25,807 nucleotides of DNA from Paramoeba atlantica. Lineage: Eukaryota; Discosea. Every line of letters starts with the position of its first letter. Position 1 is the stretch's first letter. Positions 11,717-21,492 of the stretch are shown piece after piece. The notes under the pieces are model-generated. The model was given only the letters and a program-made list of their open reading frames with translations. It was not told the DNA's origin and searched no databases. Where the stretch lies: NCBI GenBank assembly GCA_977017575.1, contig CDRNVI010000132.1:1-25807 (forward strand). The letters run 5' to 3'. Both the position numbers and the translations under genes were made by a program.

Positions 11717-12321
11717 ATGAAGTATTTATATTTAAATCAGTTAATTTCAAGTAATTATAATATATCTTTACATAAAAAAAATAAATGAGGTAGACAACAA
11801 ATTAATAATATAATTGGTTGATGTAAATTACATAATTATGTAATTATAGATATTGTTTCTATATTTTTTAATATAAAAAATATAATTAATATAATTAATT
11901 ATATTTCAACTAAATTAGGTATACTTTATTATGTTTATTATCAGATAGTAATATAATTAATACTTCATTAAAAAGAGTAAAAATAAAAAATTTTTATATG
12001 GTATATTTAGATAAAATTTATGGTTTTATATCTAATTTTTATATGTTTATTAAAAAAGGTCGAAAACATTATAAAAATATAGTTAATTATAGATCAAAAA
12101 GGTTACCTGATATAGTATTTATGTCAAAAGATAGTTGAAAAGATTATAATAATTTTTTTAAAATATTTTTAGAATATAAAATATTATCTATAAAAAACAC
12201 ATCATTTTTAGAAAAGGATATTCATATTTGTTATAATATTATGGTTAATAATTCTTTAATTATATATAATTTATGAAAATATATATATAAGCAAAATAGA
12301 ATTTTATTTAAAAAATGTTAA
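11717..12321 (+). CDS. rps2: Mitochondrial ribosomal protein S2, one frame change
   Basis: This is a divergent small-subunit ribosomal protein, about 201 residues. The N-terminal part LISSNYNISLHKKNKWGRQQ, followed by CKLHNYVIIDI, resembles the S2 opening (hydrophobic-His segment, W-x-P region, then N-x-hydrophobic-IID). The C-terminal part has KRLPDIVFMSKDSWKD and a later YKILSIKNTS segment ending near LWKYI, like the S2 LPD and INIP-type NTS motifs. The frame changes by one base near 11935-11937, where one T appears to be missing. The stop TAA 12319-12321 overlaps the rps4 start by 7 bases. Identification rests on weak motifs plus the neighbouring rps4. Confidence 0.75.
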
Positions 12322-13027
12322 AAGTAAATTATAAAAAATTAAATTTAATAAGAGTTTATAAAAGAGATCTTTGAGGTAGAATAATATTAAATAGAAAATT
12401 ATTATTAATTAGAAATTATATTATTAAATTATTAAAAATAAAAAAATTTAAATATAATAAAAGAATAAATTTTTATAGGATTAATAATTTTGAGAAACCT
12501 GTATATTTTAGAAGAAGAACTAGATATGGTAAATATTTTATTTTACGAAGACAATTTAGAATTTTTTATGGTTTTTTAAGTATTAAAAATATAAAAAAAA
12601 TCATAAAAAAAAGTTTTAAAAAAAAATATGCTTTAAGTTATTTTATTTATATGATGGAATCTAGATTAGATGTATTAGTTTATAGATTACATTTAGTTAA
12701 AAGTGTTAGATCAGCTAGACAATGAATATTTAATGGTAATATTATTGTTAATAATAATATTATAATTAATCCACAATATAATTTAAAAAAAGGTGATATA
12801 TTAACTTTAAATAAAAAAAAATATTATATTTTAAAAAAAAATTATATTATAATATAAAAACAAAAAATTGATCTCGAAGTATTATACCTAATTATATTGA
12901 ATATGATTATAATAATTTTGTTTTTAAATTTATAAGTCTTAATATATATGATGTACCTTTTTTTGCTCCGGTTACTTCTTATACTTTTTTAAATATAATG
13001 AATTTTTATACAAGATATTATTTTTAA
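12315..13027 (+). CDS. rps4: Mitochondrial ribosomal protein S4, one frame change
   Basis: This small-subunit assembly protein binds the 16S-type rRNA 5' domain and is about 237 residues. A basic N-terminal region (KRDLWGR, RRRTRYGKYFILRRQ) is followed by the S4 RNA-binding fold: MESRLDVLVYRL, SARQWIFNGNIIVN and NLKKGDILTL. The C-terminal tail with SRSIIPNYIEYDY and a final TRYYF is typical of mitochondrial S4. Joining fold and tail needs one frame change near the A9 run at 12833-12841. Without it the frame would end at TAA 12855-12857 after the S4 fold. The conserved tail in the next frame argues that the gene continues to TAA 13025-13027. The start overlaps the rps2 stop. Confidence 0.9.
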
Positions 13028-13142
13028 TTTATTAAAATAATAATATCTTTAAACTTGATCTTTTTTTGTTTTGTGTGTTTATTTATCGTTATTACACATA
13101 AATTTATTATAATAATAATTATGTATTTTAAGATAAATAATT
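13028..13142. other. Spacer between rps4 and atp1
   Basis: This 115-base AT-rich spacer is the longest gap in the protein-coding block. It holds T runs and a GTGTG motif near 13073-13077, and I see no tRNA fold. It separates the complex I/ribosomal block from the atp1-cox block and could contain a promoter or processing site, but no specific signal is recognised. Confidence 0.5.
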
Positions 13143-14641
13143 ATGGACGCTAATAATCAGCAAAATAATATTTATTTTGGAATTGTAATTAAAGTTAAGG
13201 ATGGTATTGCAACAATTAAAGGATTAGAAAACGCTAAAGCAGGAGAAGTTTTAGAATTTTCTAGTGGTGCTAAAGGATTAGCATTAAACTTAGCTGAAAA
13301 TGAAATTAGTTCTGTTATTTTTGGTAATGAACAATTAATTAAACAAGGGGTTCGAGTCAAAAATACAGGTAAATTAATGACTATTAATATTTCTTCTAAA
13401 TTATTAGGTAGAGTTATTAATGCTATAGGTGAGCCTATAGATAATGATACAGCTATTGCTGCAACAGAAGTTAAAAATGTTGAGCAAAAAGCAGTAGGTA
13501 TTATCGCTAGACAATCTGTTCATGAACCTATGTTAACAGGTATGAAATCTATAGATTCTTTAATTCCTATAGGTCGTGGTCAACGTGAATTAATTATTGG
13601 TGATAGACAAACAGGTAAAACTTCTATAGCTGTCGATACTATTATTAATCAATTAAATTATAATAATAATGTTGATTTTAAAAATGTTAATTTATATTGT
13701 GTTTATGTAGCTATTGGTCAAAAAAAATCAACAGCTGCTAGAATATTTAGTACTTTACAATCATTTCAATCAGCGCAATATACAGTTATTGTAAGTGCAT
13801 TTGCTTCTGAATCTGCATCATTACAATATTTAGCACCTTATGTAGGTACTTCTATAAGTGAGTATTTTAGAGATAATAAAAAACATTGTGTCATTATATA
13901 TGATGATTTAACTAAACATGCTGCCGCTTATAGACAAATGTCTTTATTATTAAGAAGACCACCAGGTAGAGAAGCTTATCCAGGAGATGTTTTTTATTTA
14001 CATTCTAGATTATTAGAAAGATCTTCTAAATTATCTACTAAATTAGGTTCAGGTTCAATAACCGGTTTACCTGTTATTGAAACTTAGAAGGAGATGTTTC
14101 GGCTTATATTCCAACTAATGTTATATCTATTACAGATGGTCAAATATTTTTAGATACTGAACAATTTTATTCAGGTATAAGACCAGCAGTAAGTGTTGGT
14201 TTATCGGTTAGTAGAGTTGGTGGAGCTGCACAACCTAAATTAATGAAATCATTAGCAGGTTCTTTAAAGGTTGGTTTAGCCCAATTTAGAGAAGTTGAAA
14301 GTTTTGCTAGTTTAGGTTGTGATATAGATCCTGTTACTCAACAATTATTAGATCGTGGTTATAGATTAACTGAATTATTTGTACAAAGTAGATTTAATAA
14401 TTATTCATTAGATTTATCTTTATTATCAGTTTTTGCAGGTTCTAAAGGTTTTTTTGATAAATTAGCTATAAATAAAATAAATGGTGTATTTGAAGAAATG
14501 GTTTTAGAAAGTAAAAAATTATTTTGATTACCTTTTTTTCAATTTTTAAATGATGTAATTCATCCTGATAAAGTTGGTCTAAATTATAACTTTTTAGAAA
14601 GTTTTTTAGGCTCTTATAATAAATGATGTATTAATATTTAA
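13143..14641 (+). CDS. atp1: ATP synthase F1 subunit alpha, one frame change
   Basis: This non-catalytic nucleotide-binding subunit of F1 ATPase is about 499 residues. The Walker A motif GDRQTGKT lies near residues 153-160. The Walker B-like [12 protein letters not shown] and the following [17 protein letters not shown] are intact, as is [11 protein letters not shown]. The frame shifts by one base at 14084-14085 (a T missing before [18 protein letters not shown]) and continues through [14 protein letters not shown] and SRVGGAAQ to TAA 14639-14641. Mitochondrial retention of atp1 is known from plants, jakobids, heteroloboseans, some amoebozoans and a few other groups, and is a lineage clue. 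Its composition is slightly less AT-extreme than its neighbours. Confidence 0.96.
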
Positions 14642-14646
14642 AAAAA

Positions 14647-15666
14647 ATGATTAATTTTGTAAATAATATAATTTTTTCAAATTTAGAGGCAGATTATGCT
14701 TTACCTGGACAATTAGGTTTTCAATACCCAGCTAATACTATAGCTCGAGGAATTATTGATTTGCATAATCATATTATGTTTTTTTTAGTTTTTATTGTTG
14801 TATTTACTTTTGCTATGATTTATTTCACTTTAAGTACATTTACAATAAATAATAATAGTAATTTAGAGATTTTTAATAAAGTAAAAAATTTTTATAATGT
14901 AAGAATTTCGCATAATACATTATTAGAAACTCTTTGAATTATAATACCAAGTTTAATATTAATATCTATAGCAATACCGTCTTTTGCTTTATTATATGCT
15001 ATGGAAATATCTGGTGTAAGTCTGTTAACAATGAAAGTTACAGGACATCAGTGATATTGATCTTATTCTTTTGTATTTAGTTTAGATAATCCTCAAATTG
15101 TATATGATATTGCGAGTAATACAAATATAGAGTTAGGAGGTTCTTTTTCAAATAATATAGCTGAATTTAGTTTCGATAGTTATATGGTACCTACTAATGA
15201 ATTATCAGATAAAGGTTTACGTTTATTAGAAACTACAAATCCAGTAGTATTGCCTGTAGATACTTTTATAAAAGTATATGTAACAGCTAGTGATGTATTA
15301 CATTGTTGAGCTGTCCCTTCATTAGGTATAAAAATAGATGCTTGTCCTGGTAGGTTAAATCAGGTAAATTTATTTATAGATAGAATTGGTCATTTTTATG
15401 GTCAATGTAGTGAATTATGTGGTGTAAATCATGGTTTTATGCCTATTGAAATATATAGTATAACTAAATTAGATTATATTACATATTTATGTTTAGCTTG
15501 TGAAGATTTTAGAAATAATTCGTTTAATCAACTAATAAATTATTATCATTATTTTTATGAAGATGGAAGTAATGCTATTGTTTTTACTAGAGGTTTCTAT
15601 GATTGATGACAAGATCAACTTAATTTATCAATAAAAGAATTTTTAAATAAAGAAAATAGTATATAA
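14647..15666 (+). CDS. cox2: Cytochrome c oxidase subunit 2 with C-terminal extension
   Basis: This 339-residue complex IV subunit carries the CuA electron-entry site. The CuA ligands are all visible: His in ASDVLHCW and the C-x-E-x-C-x3-H-x2-M set in [17 protein letters not shown]. The aromatic TGHQWYWSYSF motif is present. Two N-terminal membrane helices precede the cupredoxin fold. Beyond the usual end near residue 265 there is an extension of roughly 60-70 residues (containing YYHYFYEDG and FYDWWQDQ) that I do not recognise. It is a separate gene, not fused to cox1 as in Acanthamoeba. TGA codes Trp repeatedly. Confidence 0.97.
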
Positions 15667-15669
15667 AAT

Positions 15670-16537
15670 ATGATTAATAAATTTAAACATTTTCATTTTT
15701 GACATATTGTAACAATTAGTCCATGACCTTTATTATTATCTATGTTTGCATTATCAATGCCAGTAGGTTTAGTAACTTTTTTTCAAGGATTTTATTATGG
15801 TGTACCTGTATTTTTTATAGGTTTAATTATGGTAATATTTATTATATGTTTATGATTTAGAGATATAGTAATTGAAGCAAGTTATGAAGGTCATCATACT
15901 AAACAAGTTCAATCAAGCTTAATTATAAGCTTTTTACTTTTTATTTTTTCAGAAGTAATGCTTTTTGTAGCTTTTTTCTGAGCTTTTTTTCATTCAAGTA
16001 TTTTTCCTACAGTAGAATTAAATTGTAGTTGACCTCCCGTAGGAATGAGTGAAATAATTATGGATCCTTTTGGTATTCCTTTATTAAATACTTTATTATT
16101 ATTAACATCAGGTGCTACTTTAACTTTAGCACATTTATATTTAAAACAAGGATATATGGATAAATGTTTATTAACTATGGTTGTTACAATTGTATTTGCT
16201 GTATTATTTTTATCTTTTCAGTTTTATGAATATAGTGTTTCTGCTTTTGATATTTCAGATGGTGTTTATGGTTCAACTTTTTTTTGTTGTACGTTTACAT
16301 GGTTTTCACGTTATTGTTGGTACTATAGCTTTAAGTATGACTACTTATCGTATATATTTATCACATTTTTCACGTAATCACCATTTAGGTTTTGAATTTG
16401 CAGCTTGATATTGACATTTTGTTGATGTAGTATGATTATTTTTATATATGATTATATATTGTTGAGGTAGTGATATGGTAGCTCCTCTTATATTAGAATT
16501 AAAAGATGGAAAAGAGAATATTTTTTATTTAGTATAA
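15670..16537 (+). CDS. cox3: Cytochrome c oxidase subunit 3, one frame change
   Basis: This complex IV membrane subunit is about 289 residues. Typical motifs are the N-terminal HIVTISPWPLL, ASYEGHHTKQVQ, FSEVMLFVAFFWAFFHSS and WPPVG. After the frame change come [29 protein letters not shown] and the terminal YCWGS. The change sits in the T8 run at 16278-16285, with one T too many in the middle of the otherwise conserved STFF-HGFHV region. It ends at TAA 16535-16537, 7 bases before cox1. Confidence 0.96.
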
Positions 16538-16544
16538 ATTTACA

Positions 16545-18206
<1,662 letters not shown>

Positions 18207-18222
18207 TAATTTTACTAATATA

Positions 18223-18296
18223 ATCCCTCTGGTCTAATTGGTTAAGACATATCACTCATAATGGTACTGATATAGGTTCAAGTCCTATGGGGGATA
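18223..18296 (+). tRNA. trnM: tRNA-Met(CAU), elongator-like
   Basis: The cloverleaf is complete: acceptor ATCCCTC/GGGGGAT fully paired (one U-G), D stem GTCT/AGAC, anticodon stem TATCA/TGGTA with loop CTCATAA, T stem ATAGG/CCTAT, discriminator A. The anticodon stem resembles bacterial elongator tRNA-Met. It is one of only four tRNAs here with no acceptor mismatch. A CAU tRNA modified to read AUA (Ile) cannot be excluded. Confidence 0.95.
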
Positions 18297-18297
18297 A

Positions 18298-18369
18298 ATA
18301 GTTGTAGTGTAGTGGTTAACATATTAGTCTTCAAAACTAATGACATAGGTTCAAATCCTATCAACTGTG
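18298..18369 (+). tRNA. trnW: tRNA-Trp(UCA), reads UGA and UGG
   Basis: Acceptor ATAGTTG/CAACTGT pairs fully (one U-G at 2:71), with anticodon stem TTAGT/ACTAA around CTTCAAA (anticodon TCA), T stem ATAGG/CCTAT and discriminator G as usual for Trp. The UCA anticodon explains the many in-frame UGA codons in the mitochondrial genes. Confidence 0.95.
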
Positions 18370-18401
18370 TTAATTATAGATGATATAATTAAATATAATA
18401 A

Positions 18402-18473
18402 AATAGGGTGACTGAAAGGTAAAGTATTGTTTTTTGGCAGCAAATCGTGTAGGTTCGAGTCCTACTCCTAAGT
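18402..18473 (+). tRNA. trnQ: tRNA-Gln(UUG), mismatched acceptor pairs 1-2
   Basis: Anticodon stem TTGTT/AGCAA encloses a loop with TTG, and the T stem is GTAGG/CCTAC. Acceptor AATAGGG against TCCTAAG pairs at positions 3-7 but shows A-G at 1:72 and A-A at 2:71. This fits a need for 5' editing. Confidence 0.9.
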
Positions 18474-18486
18474 ATTAAAATTTTTT

Positions 18487-18559
18487 TTAAGGATAGTATA
18501 AATGGTTATTATAATTGATTGCAAATCTATAGATATCGGTTCGAGTCCGTTTCCTAACT
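18487..18559 (+). tRNA. trnC: tRNA-Cys(GCA), mismatched acceptor pairs 1 and 3
   Basis: The anticodon loop TTGCAAA gives GCA; stem ATTGA/TCTAT has one internal T-T. T stem ATCGG/CCGTT has one mismatch. Acceptor TTAAGGA against TCCTAAC mismatches at 1:72 (T-C) and 3:70 (A-A). The discriminator is T, which is diagnostic for Cys and supports the 3' end placement. Confidence 0.88.
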
Positions 18560-18586
18560 TTTTTAAATTTAATATAAATATAATAA

Positions 18587-18659
18587 ATACCTATAGTTTA
18601 ATTGGTTAAAACATGCATTTGATAAGTGCAAATTGATAGTTCGAGTCTATCTGGGGTTA
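18587..18659 (+). tRNA. trnI: tRNA-Ile(GAU), mismatched acceptor pairs 2-3
   Basis: Anticodon stem TGCAT/GTGCA holds loop TTGATAA (GAT), D stem GTTT/AAAC, T stem GATAG/CTATC. Acceptor ATACCTA against TGGGGTT pairs at 1 and 4-7 but shows T-T at 2:71 and A-G at 3:70. Confidence 0.9.
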
Positions 18660-18668
18660 TAAATAAAA

Positions 18669-18741
18669 AAATAGTTAGCTCAATTGGTAGAGCATCGGCC
18701 TTTTAAGCTGAGGGTTATAGGTTCGAGCCCTATACTATCTA
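18669..18741 (+). tRNA. trnK: tRNA-Lys(UUU), mismatched acceptor pair 2
   Basis: Anticodon stem TCGGC/GCTGA holds CTTTTAA (TTT), D stem GCTC/GAGC, T stem ATAGG/CCTAT, discriminator A. Acceptor AAATAGT against ACTATCT is paired except A-C at 2:71. Confidence 0.93.
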
Positions 18742-18747
18742 TAAAAA

Positions 18748-18820
18748 TATGGAATGGTGTAATAGGTTAGCACATCGAGTTGTGATTTCGATAGTATGAG
18801 TTCAAGTCTCATTTCTTACC
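18748..18820 (+). tRNA. trnH: tRNA-His(GUG), acceptor pairs 1-3 all mismatched
   Basis: Anticodon stem TCGAG/TTCGA holds TTGTGAT (GTG), D stem GTGT/GCAC, T stem ATGAG/CTCAT, discriminator C as in His tRNAs. Acceptor TATGGAA against TTCTTAC pairs only at 4-7; positions 1 (T-C), 2 (A-A) and 3 (T-T) are all unpaired as encoded. Confidence 0.92.
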
Positions 18821-18886
18821 TAAATTAAGAATAATAAAATTAATAAAATATATATTTTATTAAAATTTTTTTATTAATTTGTAAAG

Positions 18887-18960
18887 ATAGATGTGATGGA
18901 ATTGGTAGACATATTAGTTTTAGGCACTAAATTTTAGGGGTTCGAGTCCCCTCATCTGTA
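18887..18960 (+). tRNA. trnL: tRNA-Leu(UAG) with a short variable loop
   Basis: Anticodon stem TTAGT/ACTAA holds TTTAGGC (TAG), the D arm ATGG-AATTGGTAGA-CAT is Leu-like, and the T stem is AGGGG/CCCCT. Acceptor ATAGATG/CATCTGT pairs throughout with one U-G at 2:71. The variable region is only about 5 bases (ATTTT), whereas the Leu(UAA) tRNA later keeps the long arm expected for Leu. Confidence 0.9.
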
Positions 18961-18994
18961 TTGTATGTATAAAAAAAGAAAAAATATTTTTTAT

Positions 18995-19065
18995 AAGGAT
19001 GTAGTTTAAAGGTAAAATATCTATTTTGGGTGTAGACGTTATAGGTTCAAATCCTATCGTCCTGA
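18995..19065 (+). tRNA. trnP: tRNA-Pro(UGG), mismatched acceptor pair 1
   Basis: Anticodon stem TCTAT/GTAGA holds TTTGGGT (TGG), D stem GTTT/AAAT, T stem ATAGG/CCTAT, discriminator A. Acceptor AAGGATG against CGTCCTG is paired except A-G at 1:72. Confidence 0.92.
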
Positions 19066-19078
19066 TAATTATAATAAC

Positions 19079-19152
19079 AAGGAGGTAGCTTAATAGGCTA
19101 AAGCTTTAACCTGTCGAGTTAAAAGATGAGGGTTCGAATCCCTTCCTCCGCA
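19079..19152 (+). tRNA. trnD: tRNA-Asp(GUC), mismatched acceptor pairs 1-2
   Basis: Anticodon stem TTAAC/GTTAA holds CTGTCGA (GTC), D stem GCTT/AAGC, T stem GAGGG/CCCTT. Acceptor AAGGAGG against CCTCCGC pairs at 3-7 but shows A-C at 1:72 and A-G at 2:71. Confidence 0.93.
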
Positions 19153-19452
19153 TAAAATATAATAAAATATGTTTATTTTATTACTATATAATCAAGATGT
19201 TTTGTATATAAAATATAAAATATTATCTATTATATCTATTATATCAATTTATGATAAATGTACATTTACCATATGAAATAACAGTCATAAAACATACATA
19301 TTTTACTTAAAATTTTTTTAAAAAGAGAAAAAATTATAAAATAAATAATTATAGTAATTTAAAAGATTTTATTTTTTTAATAAAATAAAAAATTAGTAAA
19401 TTAATATGATTATTTATTTTAGATATATCTTACTTTAATAATATATGATTTA
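19153..19452. other. AT-rich spacer between tRNA-Asp and tRNA-Glu
   Basis: These 300 bases of extremely AT-rich sequence have A and T runs and a small palindrome AAATGTACATTT near 19257. I see no tRNA cloverleaf, ORF of note or recognisable 5S rRNA. It is the longest apparently gene-free stretch of the mitochondrial part, so a replication or transcription control role, or a divergent small RNA, is possible but unsupported. Confidence 0.5.
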
Positions 19453-19524
19453 TTTTTCTTCGTCTAATGGTTAGGACATTGCTCTTTCACAGCAGAAATA
19501 AGGGTTCAAATCCCTTAGAAATGA
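19453..19524 (+). tRNA. trnE: tRNA-Glu(UUC), mismatched acceptor pair 2
   Basis: Anticodon stem TTGCT/AGCAG holds CTTTCAC (TTC), D stem GTCT/GGAC, T stem AAGGG/CCCTT, discriminator A. Acceptor TTTTTCT against AGAAATG has T-T at 2:71 and only a U-G at 1:72; positions 3-7 pair. Confidence 0.92.
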
Positions 19525-19625
19525 AATTATTTTATCCGTATTAATTTAATTTAATAAAATTTTTTTGTAAATTTTTGAAATCTATTATACACTGATTTAA
19601 GTATATTATTTGTCACATATAATAA

Positions 19626-19643
19626 GGGGGGTTTGGGGGGTTT
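19626..19643 (+). repeat. G-rich direct repeat (G6T3)x2 in a spacer
   Basis: Two perfect adjacent copies of GGGGGGTTT lie in the spacer between tRNA-Glu and tRNA-Leu(UAA), followed by another GT. G6 runs are striking in sequence this AT-rich. The spacer (19525-19698) otherwise holds T runs only. A structured or regulatory element, for example G-quadruplex-prone DNA/RNA, is possible. Confidence 0.6.
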
Positions 19644-19698
19644 GTATAAGAGATAATATTTTATTTTCATATACAAAAATTTTTATTAATTATTTTTT

Positions 19699-19781
19699 AA
19701 TGGTGTGATGGAATTGGTAAACATGATAGACTTAAAATCTATTGCCTTTTAGGCTTGAGGGTTCGAGTCCCTCCTCCAATA
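19699..19781 (+). tRNA. trnL: tRNA-Leu(UAA), long variable arm, mismatched pair 2
   Basis: Anticodon stem ATAGA/TCTAT holds CTTAAAA (TAA), with a long variable arm containing GCCTTTTAGGC and T stem GAGGG/CCCTC. Acceptor AATGGTG against CTCCAAT shows A-A at 2:71 and also a T-T at 6:67, the only mismatch outside positions 1-3 in the whole tRNA set. Confidence 0.93.
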
Positions 19782-19799
19782 ACGATGAGTTAATTATTT

Positions 19800-19872
19800 T
19801 TTAAGATGGAGTAATAGGTTAACTCAGTGGTCTCATGAGCCACAGATGTAGGTTCGAGTCCTACTCTTCTTA
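19800..19872 (+). tRNA. trnM: tRNA-Met(CAU), initiator-like, acceptor pairs 1-3 all mismatched
   Basis: Anticodon stem GTGGT/GCCAC holds CTCATGA (CAT), D stem GAGT/ACTC, T stem GTAGG/CCTAC, discriminator A. The GG/CC pairs in the anticodon stem are closer to initiator tRNA than those of the first Met tRNA. Acceptor TTTAAGA against TCTTCTT pairs only at 4-7; positions 1-3 are T-T, T-T and T-C. Confidence 0.92.
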
Positions 19873-19896
19873 TATAATTACGTAAATATTATTATG

Positions 19897-19918
19897 GATT
19901 ACATTTGAATATGTAATC
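19897..19918 (+). other. Perfect 8-bp hairpin upstream of atp9
   Basis: GATTACAT and ATGTAATC form an 8-bp stem with a 6-base loop in the 99-base spacer between the initiator-like tRNA-Met and atp9. It could mark RNA processing or stabilise the atp9 5' end; no function is shown by the sequence. Confidence 0.5.
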
Positions 19919-19971
19919 AATTTTGAATTTTTATTAATTAGTAAAATATATGTATAAAAATATTTTCGAAA

Positions 19972-20211
19972 ATGGCAGGACAAGAAATTATGTTAATTTT
20001 TGCAAAAAAAGTAGGTGCTGGTTTAGCTACTATAGGTTTAGCAGGTGCTGGAGTAGGTATAGGAATAGTTTTTGGAGCTTTTTTAATTGCTTATTCACGT
20101 AATACTACAATTAAAAACGATTTATTTGGTTATACTTTATTAGGTTTCGCATTAACAGAAGCAATTGCTCTGTTTGCCCTAATGATGGCTTTCTTAATCT
20201 TATATACTTAA
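19972..20211 (+). CDS. atp9: ATP synthase F0 subunit c
   Basis: This 79-residue c-ring proteolipid forms two membrane helices. The glycine-rich first helix ([16 protein letters not shown]) and the loop [18 protein letters not shown] are typical. The proton-binding glutamate is in [16 protein letters not shown]. It is encoded apart from atp6 and atp1, between tRNA groups. The ATG at 19972 gives the normal family length. Confidence 0.98.
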   Translation: MAGQEIMLIFAKKVGAGLATIGLAGAGVGIGIVFGAFLIAYSRNTTIKNDLFGYTLLGFALTEAIALFALMMAFLILYT

Positions 20212-20238
20212 TCAACCTATTTTTGTTGTTTTGTATTT

Positions 20239-20312
20239 AATTGGTTAGTTTAATTGGTTAAAATTATGATCTTCTAAATCATTAGATATAGGTTCGAGTC
20301 CTATACCAATTA
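20239..20312 (+). tRNA. trnR: tRNA-Arg(UCU)
   Basis: Anticodon stem ATGAT/ATCAT holds CTTCTAA (TCT), D stem GTTT/AAAT, T stem ATAGG/CCTAT, discriminator A. Acceptor AATTGGT/ACCAATT is perfectly paired, so no 5' editing would be needed. Confidence 0.94.
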
Positions 20313-20320
20313 TAATTTTT

Positions 20321-20401
20321 TATAGTGTGGCTGAGCGGTAAAGCGGTAGACTGTAAATCTATTGTATTTATACATCGTAGGTTCGAATCCTACCACTTCC
20401 A
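20321..20401 (+). tRNA. trnY: tRNA-Tyr(GUA), acceptor pairs 1-3 all mismatched
   Basis: The anticodon loop CTGTAAA (GTA) sits on a TAGA/TCTA stem, followed by a long variable arm (TGTATTTATACA) as in bacterial-type Tyr tRNAs, then T stem GTAGG/CCTAC and discriminator A. Acceptor TATAGTG against CACTTCC pairs only at 4-7; T-C, A-C and T-T fill positions 1-3. Confidence 0.92.
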
Positions 20402-20454
20402 TTTGATTAAAATATATAATAATGTTGAATAATTTTTAAACAAATCATTTTAAA

Positions 20455-21458
20455 ATTTTTTTATAAATTTAAAATAGTATTAAACGGATATCTTGCCAAT
20501 AATAAGTTTATAGACGTTTTAAAACGTAATGTGAAAGTAAAATAATAATAATTTTTCAATATTCACGTATCTAAAGGGAAAACCCAATTAAATTAAATAA
20601 TTAAAGAATATCTAATGAATTGAATCATCTTAGTAATTAGTTAAAAAAAATAAAAATGATATTATTAGTAGTGGCGAGCGAAAATAAAATAGCTAAATTA
20701 AACAATAATATAAATAAAAAATATAATAATTTGGAATAATTAACAAAATAAGTAATAGTCTTGTTATTTTTTATTATTATTATTGGTTTTGAGTAAAATA
20801 AAAACTAAATTTGTTTGAAGATTAGAGTACCATCTCTAAAGGCTAAAGAATTATTATTGAGCGATAGTGAAAAAGTACTGTGAAGGAAAGATGAAAAGAA
20901 ATTTTTTAAAAATGTTGAAATAGATTTTGAAATTTAATACTAAATAGCACTTTAAGCATAAATAATTATATGTTAAAAGGTACCTTTTGCATAATGGGTC
21001 AGTGAGTTAATTATTGTAGCAAAATAAAAAATTATTAAATTTTTTAATTGTAATTAATATATTTATAGTTATAATAATTAGACCCGAAACCAAGTGATCT
21101 AGTCATGGGCAGATTGAAGTTAATTAAATATTAATGGAGGATCGAACCCGTTTATGTTGCAATATATTGGGATGACCTATGATTAGGGGTGAAAGGCTAA
21201 TCAAACTTGGAGATAGCTGGTTTTCTACGAAATCTATTTAAGTAGAGATGAAATTTAAATTTATATAAGGTAGAGCTACCATATTGGGTTGTCGAATCCA
21301 TATGAACTTCAAATAAATATAAAGTAAAAATTTTAATTTCGATATATGGCGAAAAGGTTGTATATCAAGAGGGAAAGAGCCCAGATTATAAATTAAGGTT
21401 TCTAAATTAATATTAAGTTAAAAAGTATATTATAATATTAACAATGAATAGGAGGTAG

Positions 21459-21492
<34 letters not shown>

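Noticed and set aside
13172-13360. Minus-strand ORF of 62 codons
   Set aside because: It is antisense to the conserved start of atp1.
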